64,000 bases of DNA, taken from assembly GCA_963757125.1 (NCBI GenBank), contig CAVWQP010000009.1, positions 124,001 through 188,000 on the forward strand, in the 5' to 3' direction. The notes under the pieces were generated by a model that was given only the letters and a program-made list of their open reading frames with translations, was not told where the DNA came from and ran no database searches. The stretch is from CAVVSD01 sp963757125. GTDB lineage: Bacteria > Actinomycetota > Thermoleophilia > Solirubrobacterales > Solirubrobacteraceae. The translations under genes were made by a program, and so were the position numbers. Of the stretch, positions 24,228-32,691 are shown piece by piece (positions within the stretch are counted from its first letter, which is position 1; each line of letters opens with the position of its first letter).

Positions 24228-25166
24228 ATGCGTCGCGCCCTCATCCTCGCCGCCATCGCGCTGGCGGCACTCGCCGCAGCCCCTGTCGCACATGCCGCCG
24301 TCGAGGTGGGCATCGCCGACCAGAAGACCGACATGTTCGGCGATCCGCGGTTCGCCGCGATGGGCATCACGAACGCCCGCGTCCAGGTCCCGTGGGACGT
24401 CATGACGCATCCGGACCAGCTCGCGCAGCTCGACGAGTGGATGGCGGCCGCGCAACGCACGGGTGTGCAGCCGCTCGTCTCCTTCGGGCACTCGCGCACC
24501 GAGCGGCGCGTCCTCCCGTCGCCCTCGCGCTACAAGTACGAGTTCCGGCGCTTCCGCGCCCGCTACCCGTGGGTGAGCACGTTCGCGGCGTGGAACGAGG
24601 CCAACCACTGCGGCGAGCCGACCTGCCACCGGCCGAAGCTCGTCGGCGCCTACTGGAAGTCGCTCACGCGGGAGTGCCCGACGTGCACGATCCTCGCCGC
24701 CGAGCTGCTCGACATGCCCAACATGGTCAGCTGGGTCCGCGAGTTCCGCCGCTACGTGGGGCGCGAGCCGGCGATCTGGGGACTCCACAACTACGTCGAC
24801 GCCAACCGGTTCCGGACGAGCGGGACCACGCGATTGCTGCGCGCGGTGAAGGGCGACGTCTGGCTCACCGAGGTGGGCGGCCTCGTCTACCGGCGCAACA
24901 AGCCGGCGACGGGCAAGAACCAGGTCCGTCTGCGCGAGTCGCCCGCGCACGCCGCGAAGGCGACGGAGTGGCTGCTCGACGAGCTGCTCCCGATCAGCCC
25001 CCGCCTCAGGCGCGTCTACATCTACGCGTGGAACGCCTCGACGCTCCGCGACACGTGGGACTCCGCGCTCATCACGCCCGGCGGGCGCGGCCGCCCGGCG
25101 CTGAAGATCCTGCAGGACCGGGTGAAGGACGGCCAGATCGACGTCCCGGTGCGCCGCCGGACGTGA
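24228..25166 (+). CDS. Secreted TIM-barrel glycoside hydrolase-like protein
   Basis: A 312-residue exported protein. A signal peptide (MRRALI… ending VAHA, about residue 23) precedes a clan-A-like barrel: AAWNEANH holds the expected acid/base Glu after Asn, and WLTEVGG holds the expected nucleophile Glu. Such proteins resemble GH5/GH39/GH42-like folds and are common in Thermoleophilia. Cysteines in HCGEPTC and CPTC may form disulfides outside the cell. The substrate cannot be read. It overlaps the following phosphodiesterase gene by four bases (GTGA). Confidence 0.75.
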   Translation: MRRALILAAIALAALAAAPVAHAAVEVGIADQKTDMFGDPRFAAMGITNARVQVPWDVMTHPDQLAQLDEWMAAAQRTGVQPLVSFGHSRTERRVLPSPSRYKYEFRRFRARYPWVSTFAAWNEANHCGEPTCHRPKLVGAYWKSLTRECPTCTILAAELLDMPNMVSWVREFRRYVGREPAIWGLHNYVDANRFRTSGTTRLLRAVKGDVWLTEVGGLVYRRNKPATGKNQVRLRESPAHAAKATEWLLDELLPISPRLRRVYIYAWNASTLRDTWDSALITPGGRGRPALKILQDRVKDGQIDVPVRRRT

Positions 25167-25657
25167 CCAGGCTCGCGGTCATCTCCGACACGCACCTGCC
25201 GCGAGGCCGGCGCAGGCTGCCGGACCGCTGCGTCGAGCTCCTGCGCGGAGCCGACGCGATCCTCCACGCCGGCGACGTCAGCACGGCCGGCGTGCTCGCC
25301 GAGATCCGCGCGCTGGGCCCGCCGGTGCACGCGGTCCACGGCAACGTCGACGAGCCCGCCGTCGTCGCGGAGCTGCCGACGGAGCTGGAGCTCGAGCTCG
25401 ACGGCGCCCGCATCGCGATGCTCCACGACAGCGGTCAGGCGGCTGGGCGCATGGCGCGCATGCGGGCGCGCTTCCCCGAGGCCGGCGCCGTCGTCTTCGG
25501 CCACTCGCACATCCCGCTGCACGAGACGGCGCCCGACGGCCTGCAGCTGTTCAACCCGGGCAGCCCGACCGACCGGCGTCGCCAGCCCCGTCACACGATG
25601 GGGCTGGCCGAGGTGCGCGACGGCGAAGTGCGCTTCGAGCTCGTCGTGCTCGACTGA
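25163..25657 (+). CDS. Metallophosphoesterase of the YfcE/MJ0936 family
   Basis: A 164-residue calcineurin-like phosphodiesterase. All metal motifs are present: D-x-H in SDTHL, GD in HAGDVS, GNVD in HGNVDEP, and GHSH in FGHSHIP, with NPGSPTDRR at the end. YfcE-like enzymes cleave phosphodiesters such as bis-pNPP in vitro; physiological substrates are mostly unknown. GTG 25163 overlaps the stop of the secreted protein gene. Confidence 0.92.
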   Translation: MTRLAVISDTHLPRGRRRLPDRCVELLRGADAILHAGDVSTAGVLAEIRALGPPVHAVHGNVDEPAVVAELPTELELELDGARIAMLHDSGQAAGRMARMRARFPEAGAVVFGHSHIPLHETAPDGLQLFNPGSPTDRRRQPRHTMGLAEVRDGEVRFELVVLD

Positions 25658-25709
25658 GCGACCGGCGCCGCGAGCCACGCCCCCGCGTGCCCACGGCGCC
25701 GCCGCCCGT

Positions 25710-27826
25710 CTAGGCCGCCGCGTCAGCCAGCGCGCCGGCCTTGCCACGGCAGTCGTAGAGCCCGCTCGAGCTCGTGCTGCCGGAGGTGGTGGTGCCCGTG
25801 GTGCCCTCGTAGGAGGACGACGGGATCGCGGTGCAGACGTTCTGGACCGCGGTCATGACGGCGTTGGAGCCCGCGCGGCCGTCGCCGCCCAGGCCGCCGC
25901 CCATCTGCCCGCCGGTCAGCACCCAGCGGATGTTGCCGTTGCCGACCTCCTGCGAGAACCAGGACACGCTCGGCTCGCTCTCGCGGCCGGAGAAGCCGCC
26001 GATGCCGGCCACGTCCGCGTCGGACCGGATGATGGCGGTCGAGGCGCCCTGCTGGCTGGAGACCGCGACGGTGCCGCCGCCGTTGGACTTCGTGTAGGCG
26101 AGCACCTCGGTGAGGTTCGACGAGCCGCCGAACATCCCGCCGCCGCCGCGGGCGCGCCGCCGCCGAACGTGCCGCCGCCAGGCATGGCGGGCGGGGCCGC
26201 CCTGGCCGCCGCCGAAGCCACCGCGGGGCCGCCGCCGAACCCGCCGCGGGCAGCAGCGCCGGGCCGCCGGGGCCGCCGCCCAGGGCCGCCGAAGCCGCCG
26301 CCGGCCGACGCGGGACCGCCCGCGGGGAACGTGCCGCTGGTGGCGTGGCCGAGCGTCTCGACGGACCAGATCGCGGGGCCCACGAGCGCGGCCGCGAGGA
26401 AGAGTGCCACCGCCCCCGCGCGAATCCTGGGCGCGGAGACGATGGCGAGCGTCGCGGCGGTTGCGGCGCCGACGACGATCAGGACCGGAGGTAGCCAGTC
26501 CAGGTTTGCCGCACGGTCGACGACCACGAGCTCGACGGCCACGCCGACGGCGATGGCCACCGGCGCGACGATTCGCGCGATCGTCCCGCCACGGATCAGC
26601 TCTGCCGCCGTGCCGCCGACCAGGGCGGCCGTGAACGGGGCGAGCAGCGAGACGTAGTAGGGGTGGAAGATGCCGGACGCGTAGCTGAACGCCACGGCCA
26701 TGGTGAGGGCCGCGCCTCCGGTCGCGATGATCCAGCCGGTGCGCGCGTCGCTGCGGCGCAGGCGGCTTGCGACGGCGATGCCGATCCCGCCGACGAGCGC
26801 GAAGCCGACGAGCCACGCGCCCTGCGGTCCGAGCGCCTCGTTCAGCAGCCGGAACGGGCCGGTGCCACCGCCGAAGACGCCGCCACCACCACCGCCGCCC
26901 GGGCCGCCCGCGGCCCCGCCGGGACCACCGGCCTGGCCGGCGAGGCGGCCGAGGCCGTTGTAGCCCAGGATGAGCGACCAGATCGAGTTGTCGTCGGTCC
27001 CGGAGATGTACGGGCGATCGGCCGCGGGGGTGAGGGCCACGAGCAGCGGCCAGATCCCGCCGACGACGACCAGCGAAGCGAGACCCGCCAGCAGCTGGCG
27101 CACCGACGCGAGGTAGCCGCGAGGGGAGACCCACAGGTATGCGGCCGCGAGGGCGGGCATCACCAGCAGCGCGGCGCCCATCTTCGCCTCGAACCCGAGC
27201 CCGATCATCGCGCCGGCGAGGACGAGCCAGCGCGTGCGCCCGTCCTCCAGCGCCCGGACGACTGCCCAGAGCGCGACGACCGAGCACAGCAGGACGACGG
27301 CGTCCGGGTTGTTGTGGCGGAAGATCGCGACCGCGGTCGGCGTGATCGCGAGCGCGAGCCCGGCGACGAAGCCGCCGACGCGGCCGAAGCGGCGGCGCGT
27401 CAGGTCCCAGGTGAACCCGACGGCGGCGACGCCCATGACCGCCTGGGGCACGAGGATCGACCACGACGACAGGCCGAAGGCGCGCGCCGACAGCGCCTGC
27501 ACCCAGAGCGCGAGCGGCGGCTTGTCGACGGTCATGACGCCGGCTGGATCGAAGGAGCCGAAGAGGAAGTTGTGCCAGCTCTCCGTCATCGAGCGGACGG
27601 CGGCGCTGTAGTAGTCGTTCGCCCAGCCGTTCGTGTCCAGGGACCACAGGTTCAGGGCGGCGGCCAGCGCGAGCAGCAGGAGCAGCTCCGGGCGGGAGAC
27701 GGCACGACGCAGCAGGCTGGTGCGGCCCTGCTCGCGCTCAGGCGTGACGGACTCGGGAACGGGACGTGGGAGAGCGGGGGCGGCCGGCGCGTCGGCCGTC
27801 GCACCACCCTGGAGCCAGAGGTGCAT
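25710..27826 (-). pseudogene. YkcB-like membrane glycosyltransferase with frameshifts in a Gly-rich linker
   Basis: A large ArnT/GT39-like (GT-C) mannosyltransferase-type protein. From about 27826 it reads through NGWANDYYSAAVRSM, MTVDKPPLALWVQ and some ten membrane segments, with a Gly-rich insert (GGPGGGGGGG region). After SGTFPAGGPASAGGGFGG the frame is lost: Gly-rich codons appear alternately in two frames between about 26120 and 26290. The YkcB-type soluble C-terminal domain (SNLTEVLAYTKSNGGG … ending at 25710) then continues in another frame. At least one, probably three, indels lie in this GC-rich low-complexity DNA. The enzyme likely glycosylates extracytoplasmic proteins or glycans from a polyprenyl-phosphate sugar. 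Sequencing error is likely. Confidence 0.8.
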
Positions 27827-27902
27827 GCCGGGAGGATCGGCAGCGCCCCTCAGCCCCGGGCGAGAGGAACCTGAGGATCTGCTCAGAGTGCCGGCGTCCG
27901 CG

Positions 27903-27908
27903 TAGGCT
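27903..27908 (+). promoter_or_regulatory. -10 hexamer of the cysteine-desulfurase-like gene
   Basis: TAGGCT ends 6 bases before GTG 27915. Confidence 0.4.
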
Positions 27909-27914
27909 CGCCGG

Positions 27915-29115
27915 GTGCTCGACGTCGCCGCCGTCCGCGCCCGCTTCCCGGCGCTCGCCTCCAGCTCCTCCGCCTTCCTCGACGGCCCCGCCGGGTCCCA
28001 GGTGCCCGCCGCCGTCGCCGACGCCATGCGCGACCAGCTCCTGGCCGGGACCGCGAACGACGGCGGGCGCGTTCGCCACGTCGGTCGCCGCGAACGCGCT
28101 CATGGGGCGCGCCCGCGACGCGGCGGCCGAGCTCACGGCGTCCGACCCCGCCGAGATCGCGCTCGGGCCGAACATGACGACGCTGAACTTCGCGCTCGCG
28201 CACGCCGTCGCCCGGACGCTGCAGCCGGGCGACGAGATCGTCGTCACCGAGCTCGACCACGACGCGAACGTCGCGCCGTGGCTGCGGGTCGCCGACGACC
28301 ACGGGCTCGTCGTGCGCACCGCGCCGGTGCGCACCGGCGACGTCACGCTCGACGTCGACGCGCTCGAGGCGCTGCTCGGCCCGCGCACGCGGATCGTCGC
28401 CTTCACGCTCGCCTCCAACGCGGTCGGCTCGATCCCCGACGCCCGGCGCATCGTCGCCGCCGCCCACGACGTGGACGCGCTCGCCTGGGCCGACGCCGTG
28501 CACCTCGCGCCCCACCGCCGCCCGGATCGCGCGGCGATCGGCGCCGACGTCCTGCTCTGCTCGCCGTACAAGTTCTTCGGCCCGCACCTCGGGATCGCGT
28601 CGATCCGCCGCGACCTCGCCGAGACGTGGCCCGCGGACCGCGTGCGGCCCGCGGCCGAGGATCCGCCGGGCCACCGCTTCGAGACCGGGACGCCGTCGTT
28701 CGAGGCATTCGCCGGCCTCGTCGCCGCGATCGACTACCTGCGCGACCTCGGCGACGGCGACCTCGACGCCGCGTACGCCGCGATCCGCGCGCACGAGGAG
28801 GTCCTGTGCGTCCGCATGCTGGAGGGCGTCGCCGCGCTCCCCGGCGTCACGCTCCACGGCATCGCCGATCCGGCGCGCGTCGCGGAGCGCACGCCGACGT
28901 TCAGCGTCACCGTGGCCGGTCGCAGCCCGCGCGAGGTCGCCGAGGCGCTCGCGGCCGACGGCGTGCACGTCTGGGACGGCGACTTCTACGCGTACACGCT
29001 CATGTACGCGCTCGGCCTGGCGCAGGATGGCGGCGCGGTGCGCGCCGGGCTCCTGCACTACACGACCGAGGACGAGGTCGACCGGCTGCTCGCCGGTCTC
29101 GCCCGGCTCAGCTAG
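27915..29115 (+). pseudogene. Cysteine desulfurase-like PLP protein (TIGR01976-like), one-base frameshift
   Basis: Class V aminotransferase fold. The first frame gives LDVAAVRARFPAL…FLDGPAGSQVP…LAGTANDGG; the second frame continues AFATSVAANALMGRARDAAAELT to the end at 29115. A surplus G in the GGG run at about 28069-28071 accounts for the break. The PLP lysine lies in SPYKFFGPHLG, and the cofactor-facing WADAVHLAPH is intact. The VC1184-like branch is only 'desulfurase-like'; it lacks a clear conserved catalytic Cys loop, so sulfur transfer is not assured. It is divergent from the membrane glycosyltransferase. Confidence 0.82.
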
Positions 29116-29530
29116 AGCGCGGCACGGATCTCGTCGACGGCGGCGCGGAGGTCGTCGTCGGGCCGCGCGCAAGGTACAGCGGGCCGGTGCCGTCGGACAG
29201 CAGCAGCCGGGTGAGCGCGATCCCCCGCGGGCGCACGCCCGGGTCGCCCAGCTCGGCGGCGAGCTCCAGCAGCGACGCCGCGCACGCGCAGACGGCGGAA
29301 CGGGCGACGTGCACCGCCGAGGACCGGACGCACGCGGTCCGGCGCGCGTCGAGCACCGCGCGGCGCAGGCCGACGGCGAGCGCGTGCCGCATGCGGGGCT
29401 CCAGCAGCTGTGCGGACCGTGCGGCGCGCTCGCCCGTCGCCATCGGATCGGCGCCGTCGGCGATCTCGGCGTCGAGACGGCTCGCGTGGAGCCGGACCCT
29501 GGTGACCAGCAGCGTGCTCACGTCCCCCAT
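29108..29530 (-). CDS. Hypothetical protein (C-terminal frame shifted)
   Basis: A small alpha-helical, Ala/Arg-rich soluble protein opening MGDVSTLLVTRVRLHASRL, with SDGTGPLYLARG near the end. As written it ends at 29108 with a run of unrelated residues. Adding one C to the CCC run at about 29160-29162 (minus strand) instead gives PDDDLRAAVDEIRAAL ending at 29112, a far more natural terminus of about 140 residues. It is divergent from the KdpD-type kinase (65-base gap) and convergent with the desulfurase-like gene. No family is recognised. Confidence 0.55.
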   Translation of the reverse strand: MGDVSTLLVTRVRLHASRLDAEIADGADPMATGERAARSAQLLEPRMRHALAVGLRRAVLDARRTACVRSSAVHVARSAVCACAASLLELAAELGDPGVRPRGIALTRLLLSDGTGPLYLARGPTTTSAPPSTRSVPRSS

Positions 29531-29583
29531 GATGCCCGGTCCGGCGCGGTCTCAAGATCGTGTGAAGACGACCTCGGCGGGTC

Positions 29584-29589
29584 TACGCT
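29584..29589 (+). promoter_or_regulatory. -10 hexamer of the kdpD-kdpE pair
   Basis: TACGCT ends 6 bases before GTG 29596. It would drive the kinase and response regulator genes together. Confidence 0.4.
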
Positions 29590-29595
29590 CTCCCT

Positions 29596-31008
29596 GTGAC
29601 CAGACGCGACCCGCTCGGTCTCGCGGGCGACCGCAGACCCAGCATCTGGCTGGGGCTCGTCGCCGCGGTCGTGAGCGTCGCGCTCACGACGCTGATCCTC
29701 TTCCCGCTGAAGGAGATCGCGCCCGTGACGGCGCTCGTCGTGGTCTACCTCGTCGCGGTCCTCCTGGTGTCGGTCGGCTGGGGCGCCGTCCTCGGCACCG
29801 TCACCGCGATCCTGGGGGCACTCGCCTTCAACTGGTTCCACCTGCCGCCGACCGGCCGCTTCACGATCGCCGACGCGCAGAACTGGGTGGCGCTCGCGGT
29901 GTTCCTCGTCGTGGCGCTCGTCGCGAGCTCGCTCGCACAGGCGGCGCGTCACCGCACCCAGGAGGCCGAACAGCGCCGTCGCGAGGCCGACCTCGCCGCC
30001 GAGCTCGCGCGGCTGCTGCTCCGCGGCCAGGATCTCTCGAGCGTCCTGCCCGTCGCCTCGCAGCGCCTCGCCGGCGCGCTGGGCCTCCCGTCGGCGGCGA
30101 TCGAGCTGCGCCCGGTCGAGAGCGACGATCGCCGGGTCGCGTTCCCGCTGCGCGAGGACGCGGTGCAGATCGGCACGTTGCTCCTGCCCGCCGGCCTGCC
30201 CGAGGACGTGCTCCGGCGCGCCCAGGAGCGGGCGGTGCCGCAGCTCGAGGCGCTGCTCGCGGCGGCGCAGGAGCGCGACGAGCTGCTCGGCGACGTCGTC
30301 GAGACGCGCGCGCTGCGGCGCAGCGACGTCATCAAGACCGCGCTGCTGCGCTCCGTCAGCCACGACCTGCGGTCGCCGATCACCGCCATCGTGACGGCGG
30401 CGGAGCCGCTGACGTCCGACCACGTCGAGGACGGGGAGCGCCGCGAGCTCGCGCGCGGCATCCAGGAGGAGGCGCAGCGGCTGTCGCGCCTCATCGAGAA
30501 CCTGCTCGACCTCTCGCGCCTGGAGGCCGACGCCGCCGAGCCGCGCCCCGAGTGGTGCTCGCTCGACGAGGTGCTGGAGGCGTCGATCGACGATCTCGCG
30601 CTGCCCGCGAGCACGTTCAACGTCTCGATCCAGGGCGACCTGCCCCTCGTGCGCGCGGACTCGGCACAGCTCGAGCGTGCCTTCGCGAACCTCCTGGAGA
30701 ACGCCGCCCGCCACTCGGGCGGGCACCCCGTCTCGCTCCGAGCCAGGGCCGTCGGGCAACGCGTCGTGGTCCGCGTCGTCGATCGCGGACCGGGTATCCC
30801 CTCGGCACAGCGCGAGCGGGTCTTCGAGCCGTTCTACCGATCGGGGACGCAGCAGTCCGGTCACCGCGGGTCTGGCCTCGGCCTGGCGATCGCGCGCGGC
30901 TTCGTCGAGGCGAACGGCGGGACGATCGCGGTCGAGTCGCTGCCGGGGCAGGGCACGACGTTCGTGGTCGAGTTCCCCTCGGCGCCGGTGCCGGCACCGG
31001 TCGGGTGA
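29596..31008 (+). CDS. kdpD: Sensor histidine kinase, C-terminal half of a split KdpD
   Basis: A 470-residue kinase that corresponds to KdpD from its membrane domain onward. Four close-packed membrane helices (about 16-37, 43-60, 62-80 and 98-115; DUF4118) are followed by a GAF-like linker, a dimerisation/phosphoacceptor domain with H256 in SVSHDLRSPI, and an HATPase with N-box LLENAARHS, DRGPGIP and GSGLGLAI. The N-terminal KdpD sensor and USP domains are missing here but are encoded separately at 36968-38065. It is coupled to kdpE by a GTGA overlap. It should sense K+ limitation or turgor and phosphorylate KdpE. Confidence 0.92.
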   Translation: MTRRDPLGLAGDRRPSIWLGLVAAVVSVALTTLILFPLKEIAPVTALVVVYLVAVLLVSVGWGAVLGTVTAILGALAFNWFHLPPTGRFTIADAQNWVALAVFLVVALVASSLAQAARHRTQEAEQRRREADLAAELARLLLRGQDLSSVLPVASQRLAGALGLPSAAIELRPVESDDRRVAFPLREDAVQIGTLLLPAGLPEDVLRRAQERAVPQLEALLAAAQERDELLGDVVETRALRRSDVIKTALLRSVSHDLRSPITAIVTAAEPLTSDHVEDGERRELARGIQEEAQRLSRLIENLLDLSRLEADAAEPRPEWCSLDEVLEASIDDLALPASTFNVSIQGDLPLVRADSAQLERAFANLLENAARHSGGHPVSLRARAVGQRVVVRVVDRGPGIPSAQRERVFEPFYRSGTQQSGHRGSGLGLAIARGFVEANGGTIAVESLPGQGTTFVVEFPSAPVPAPVG

Positions 31009-31688
31009 GCACGCCGCGCCGTCGTGTGCTCGTCGTCGACGACGAGCCGCAGATCCTGCGGGCGCTGCGCGTCGTCCTGCGCGACGCCGGGTTCGAGGCG
31101 ATGCCCGCGTCCACGGCGCAGGAGGCGCTCGACCTCGCGGCGCTCCATCCGCCCGACGCCGCCATCGTCGACCTCCTGCTGCCCGACGGCGACGGGATCG
31201 AGGTGACCCGCGCGCTGCGCGAGTGGACGAAGGCGCCGATCATCGTGCTGTCGGCCGTCGGCGAGGAGGAGCAGAAGGTCCGTGCGCTGGAGGCGGGCGC
31301 CGACGACTACGTCACGAAGCCGTTCGGCCCGCGCGAGCTCGTCGCGCGCCTCGCCGCGACGCTGCGCCGGGCGACCCCCGAGCCGGGGCAGCCCGTGCTG
31401 CGGGCGGAAGGCCTCGAGCTCGACCTCGCCGCCCACGTCGTCCGGGTCGACGGCGAGGACGTCCACCTCACGCCGATCGAGTTCGGGCTGCTGACGTCGC
31501 TCATGACCAACCGCGGCCGGCTGCTGACCCACCGGTCGCTGCTCGTGGAGGTCTGGGGCCAGGCGTACGAGGACGACACCGCGACGCTGCGCACCCACAT
31601 CGCGAACCTGCGCCGCAAGATCGACCCGGGCGGGACGCGCCGCTACATCCGGACCGACCCGGGCGTCGGCTACCGGTTCGCGGTCTGA
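31005..31688 (+). CDS. kdpE: KdpE-like response regulator (OmpR family)
   Basis: A 227-residue OmpR/PhoB-type regulator. The receiver domain has acidic VVDDE, phospho-acceptor D56 (AIVDLLLPDGDG) and K in YVTKPF; the C-terminal winged helix ends RYIRTDPGVGYRF. LTHRSLLVEVWGQAYEDDTATLRTHI is characteristic of KdpE. It is co-translated with the split KdpD kinase and lies upstream of kdpACB, separated by an EEP-family gene on the other strand. It probably activates the kdpA promoter in the 32613-32691 gap. The 3' end overlaps the convergent gene by 19 bases. Confidence 0.93.
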   Translation: MSTPRRRVLVVDDEPQILRALRVVLRDAGFEAMPASTAQEALDLAALHPPDAAIVDLLLPDGDGIEVTRALREWTKAPIIVLSAVGEEEQKVRALEAGADDYVTKPFGPRELVARLAATLRRATPEPGQPVLRAEGLELDLAAHVVRVDGEDVHLTPIEFGLLTSLMTNRGRLLTHRSLLVEVWGQAYEDDTATLRTHIANLRRKIDPGGTRRYIRTDPGVGYRFAV

Positions 31689-32612
31689 GGGAGGCTGATG
31701 CGCGCGACGAGCGCGCGGTGGTCGCTGCCGGGGATCGTGTGGACGCTCGCGGCCGTGACCCGTGCGCGCTCGTCGACGAGCACGTGGTCGATGGTGATCC
31801 GCAGCCGGCGGTGCGCCGGGTACGTGCCCTGCAGGCCGATGCCCGCCGCGTCGCCCGCGTCGGTGTAGCCGCTGCCGATGAGGTCGCGGAGCAGGTGGTG
31901 GTCGAGCGTCGCGTTGAAGTCGCCGGCGAGCATCCGCAGCTCGCCGTCGGGCGTCGCACGGGGCAGCGAGCGCAGCGAGTGCGCCCAGAAGGAGCCGTCC
32001 CCGTGCAGCGGCGTCTGGGGATGCACGGCCTTCACCCGGATCGCCGCCGCGCCCGGGACGTGCAGCGTCGCCTCCGGCATCGCGTTGCGCAGGTCGCGGG
32101 GCCGGGCGGCGTCGGTCAGCGGGTAGCGCGAGAGCAGCGCGCTGCCCTGCACCTCGCCCTCCGTGTCGACCACCCGGTGCGGGTACAGCTCGCGCGCGCC
32201 CGCCGCGTCGATCGCCTCGAGCTCCTCGGGCGGCAGCTCCTGCAGGCTCACGAGATCGGCGCCGCTGCGCCGCGCGAGCGCCACGACGCGCATCCGGGTC
32301 GGCGCTCCCGTAGCGGAGGTTCGCGGTCAGGACGGTCAGCGGGCGCCCCCCGGCGATCGCCTCGTCGGGGCCGCCGAGCGCGCGCGGCGCGACGACGGCG
32401 ACCAGCGCGATCGCCGGCACGAGCGCGACCACCGCCACCGCCCACTGCCGAAGGAGGAGCGCGAGGACGACCGGGATCCACGCCGTCGCGGCGACGTACG
32501 GCGTGAAGGAGATCGCGGGCACGATGAGCGGGCCGGTGTCCAGGCCGAACACCCGGACGACCGCCCAGACGAGCCAGGGCAGCACGACGACGATGGCGGC
32601 CGCGGTCCGCAC
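31670..32612 (-). pseudogene. Membrane-anchored endonuclease/exonuclease/phosphatase-family protein, one-base frameshift
   Basis: An EEP-superfamily protein. The first frame, from GTG 32612, encodes three membrane helices (VRTAAAIVVVLPWLVWAVV; VAATAWIPVVLALLL; VAVVALVPAIALVAVV) and the first catalytic strand LTVLTANLRYG. The second frame continues RVVALARRSGADLVSLQEL (catalytic Glu), GDFNATLDHH and the final GSDHRALVA to 31670. One surplus G at about 32295-32297 explains the break. Family activity covers nucleases and phospholipid phosphatases; the membrane anchor and short size resemble the VanJ/StaP-like EEP group that acts on lipid pyrophosphates, but this is inference. A caller would report only 31670-32293. 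Confidence 0.75.
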
Positions 32613-32691
32613 CGGGCCAGCTTGGCGGAATCTTGATGCGCTGGCGGCGATCGTCATGCGCCCTTCACGGCGGCGCTCCGAAGCTGCCCTC

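Noticed and set aside
27827..27914. CCTCA/TGAGG/CTCAG elements between the glycosyltransferase and desulfurase-like genes
   Set aside because: They resemble the 53.6-kb repeats but lack the 11-base spacing, so there is no reason to assign the same regulator.
29112..29555. An alternative 147-residue frame for the 29108-29530 gene
   Set aside because: Only its last ~16 residues look natural; the rest is Arg/Pro-rich shadow. It is better explained as the true C-terminus reached after a missing base.
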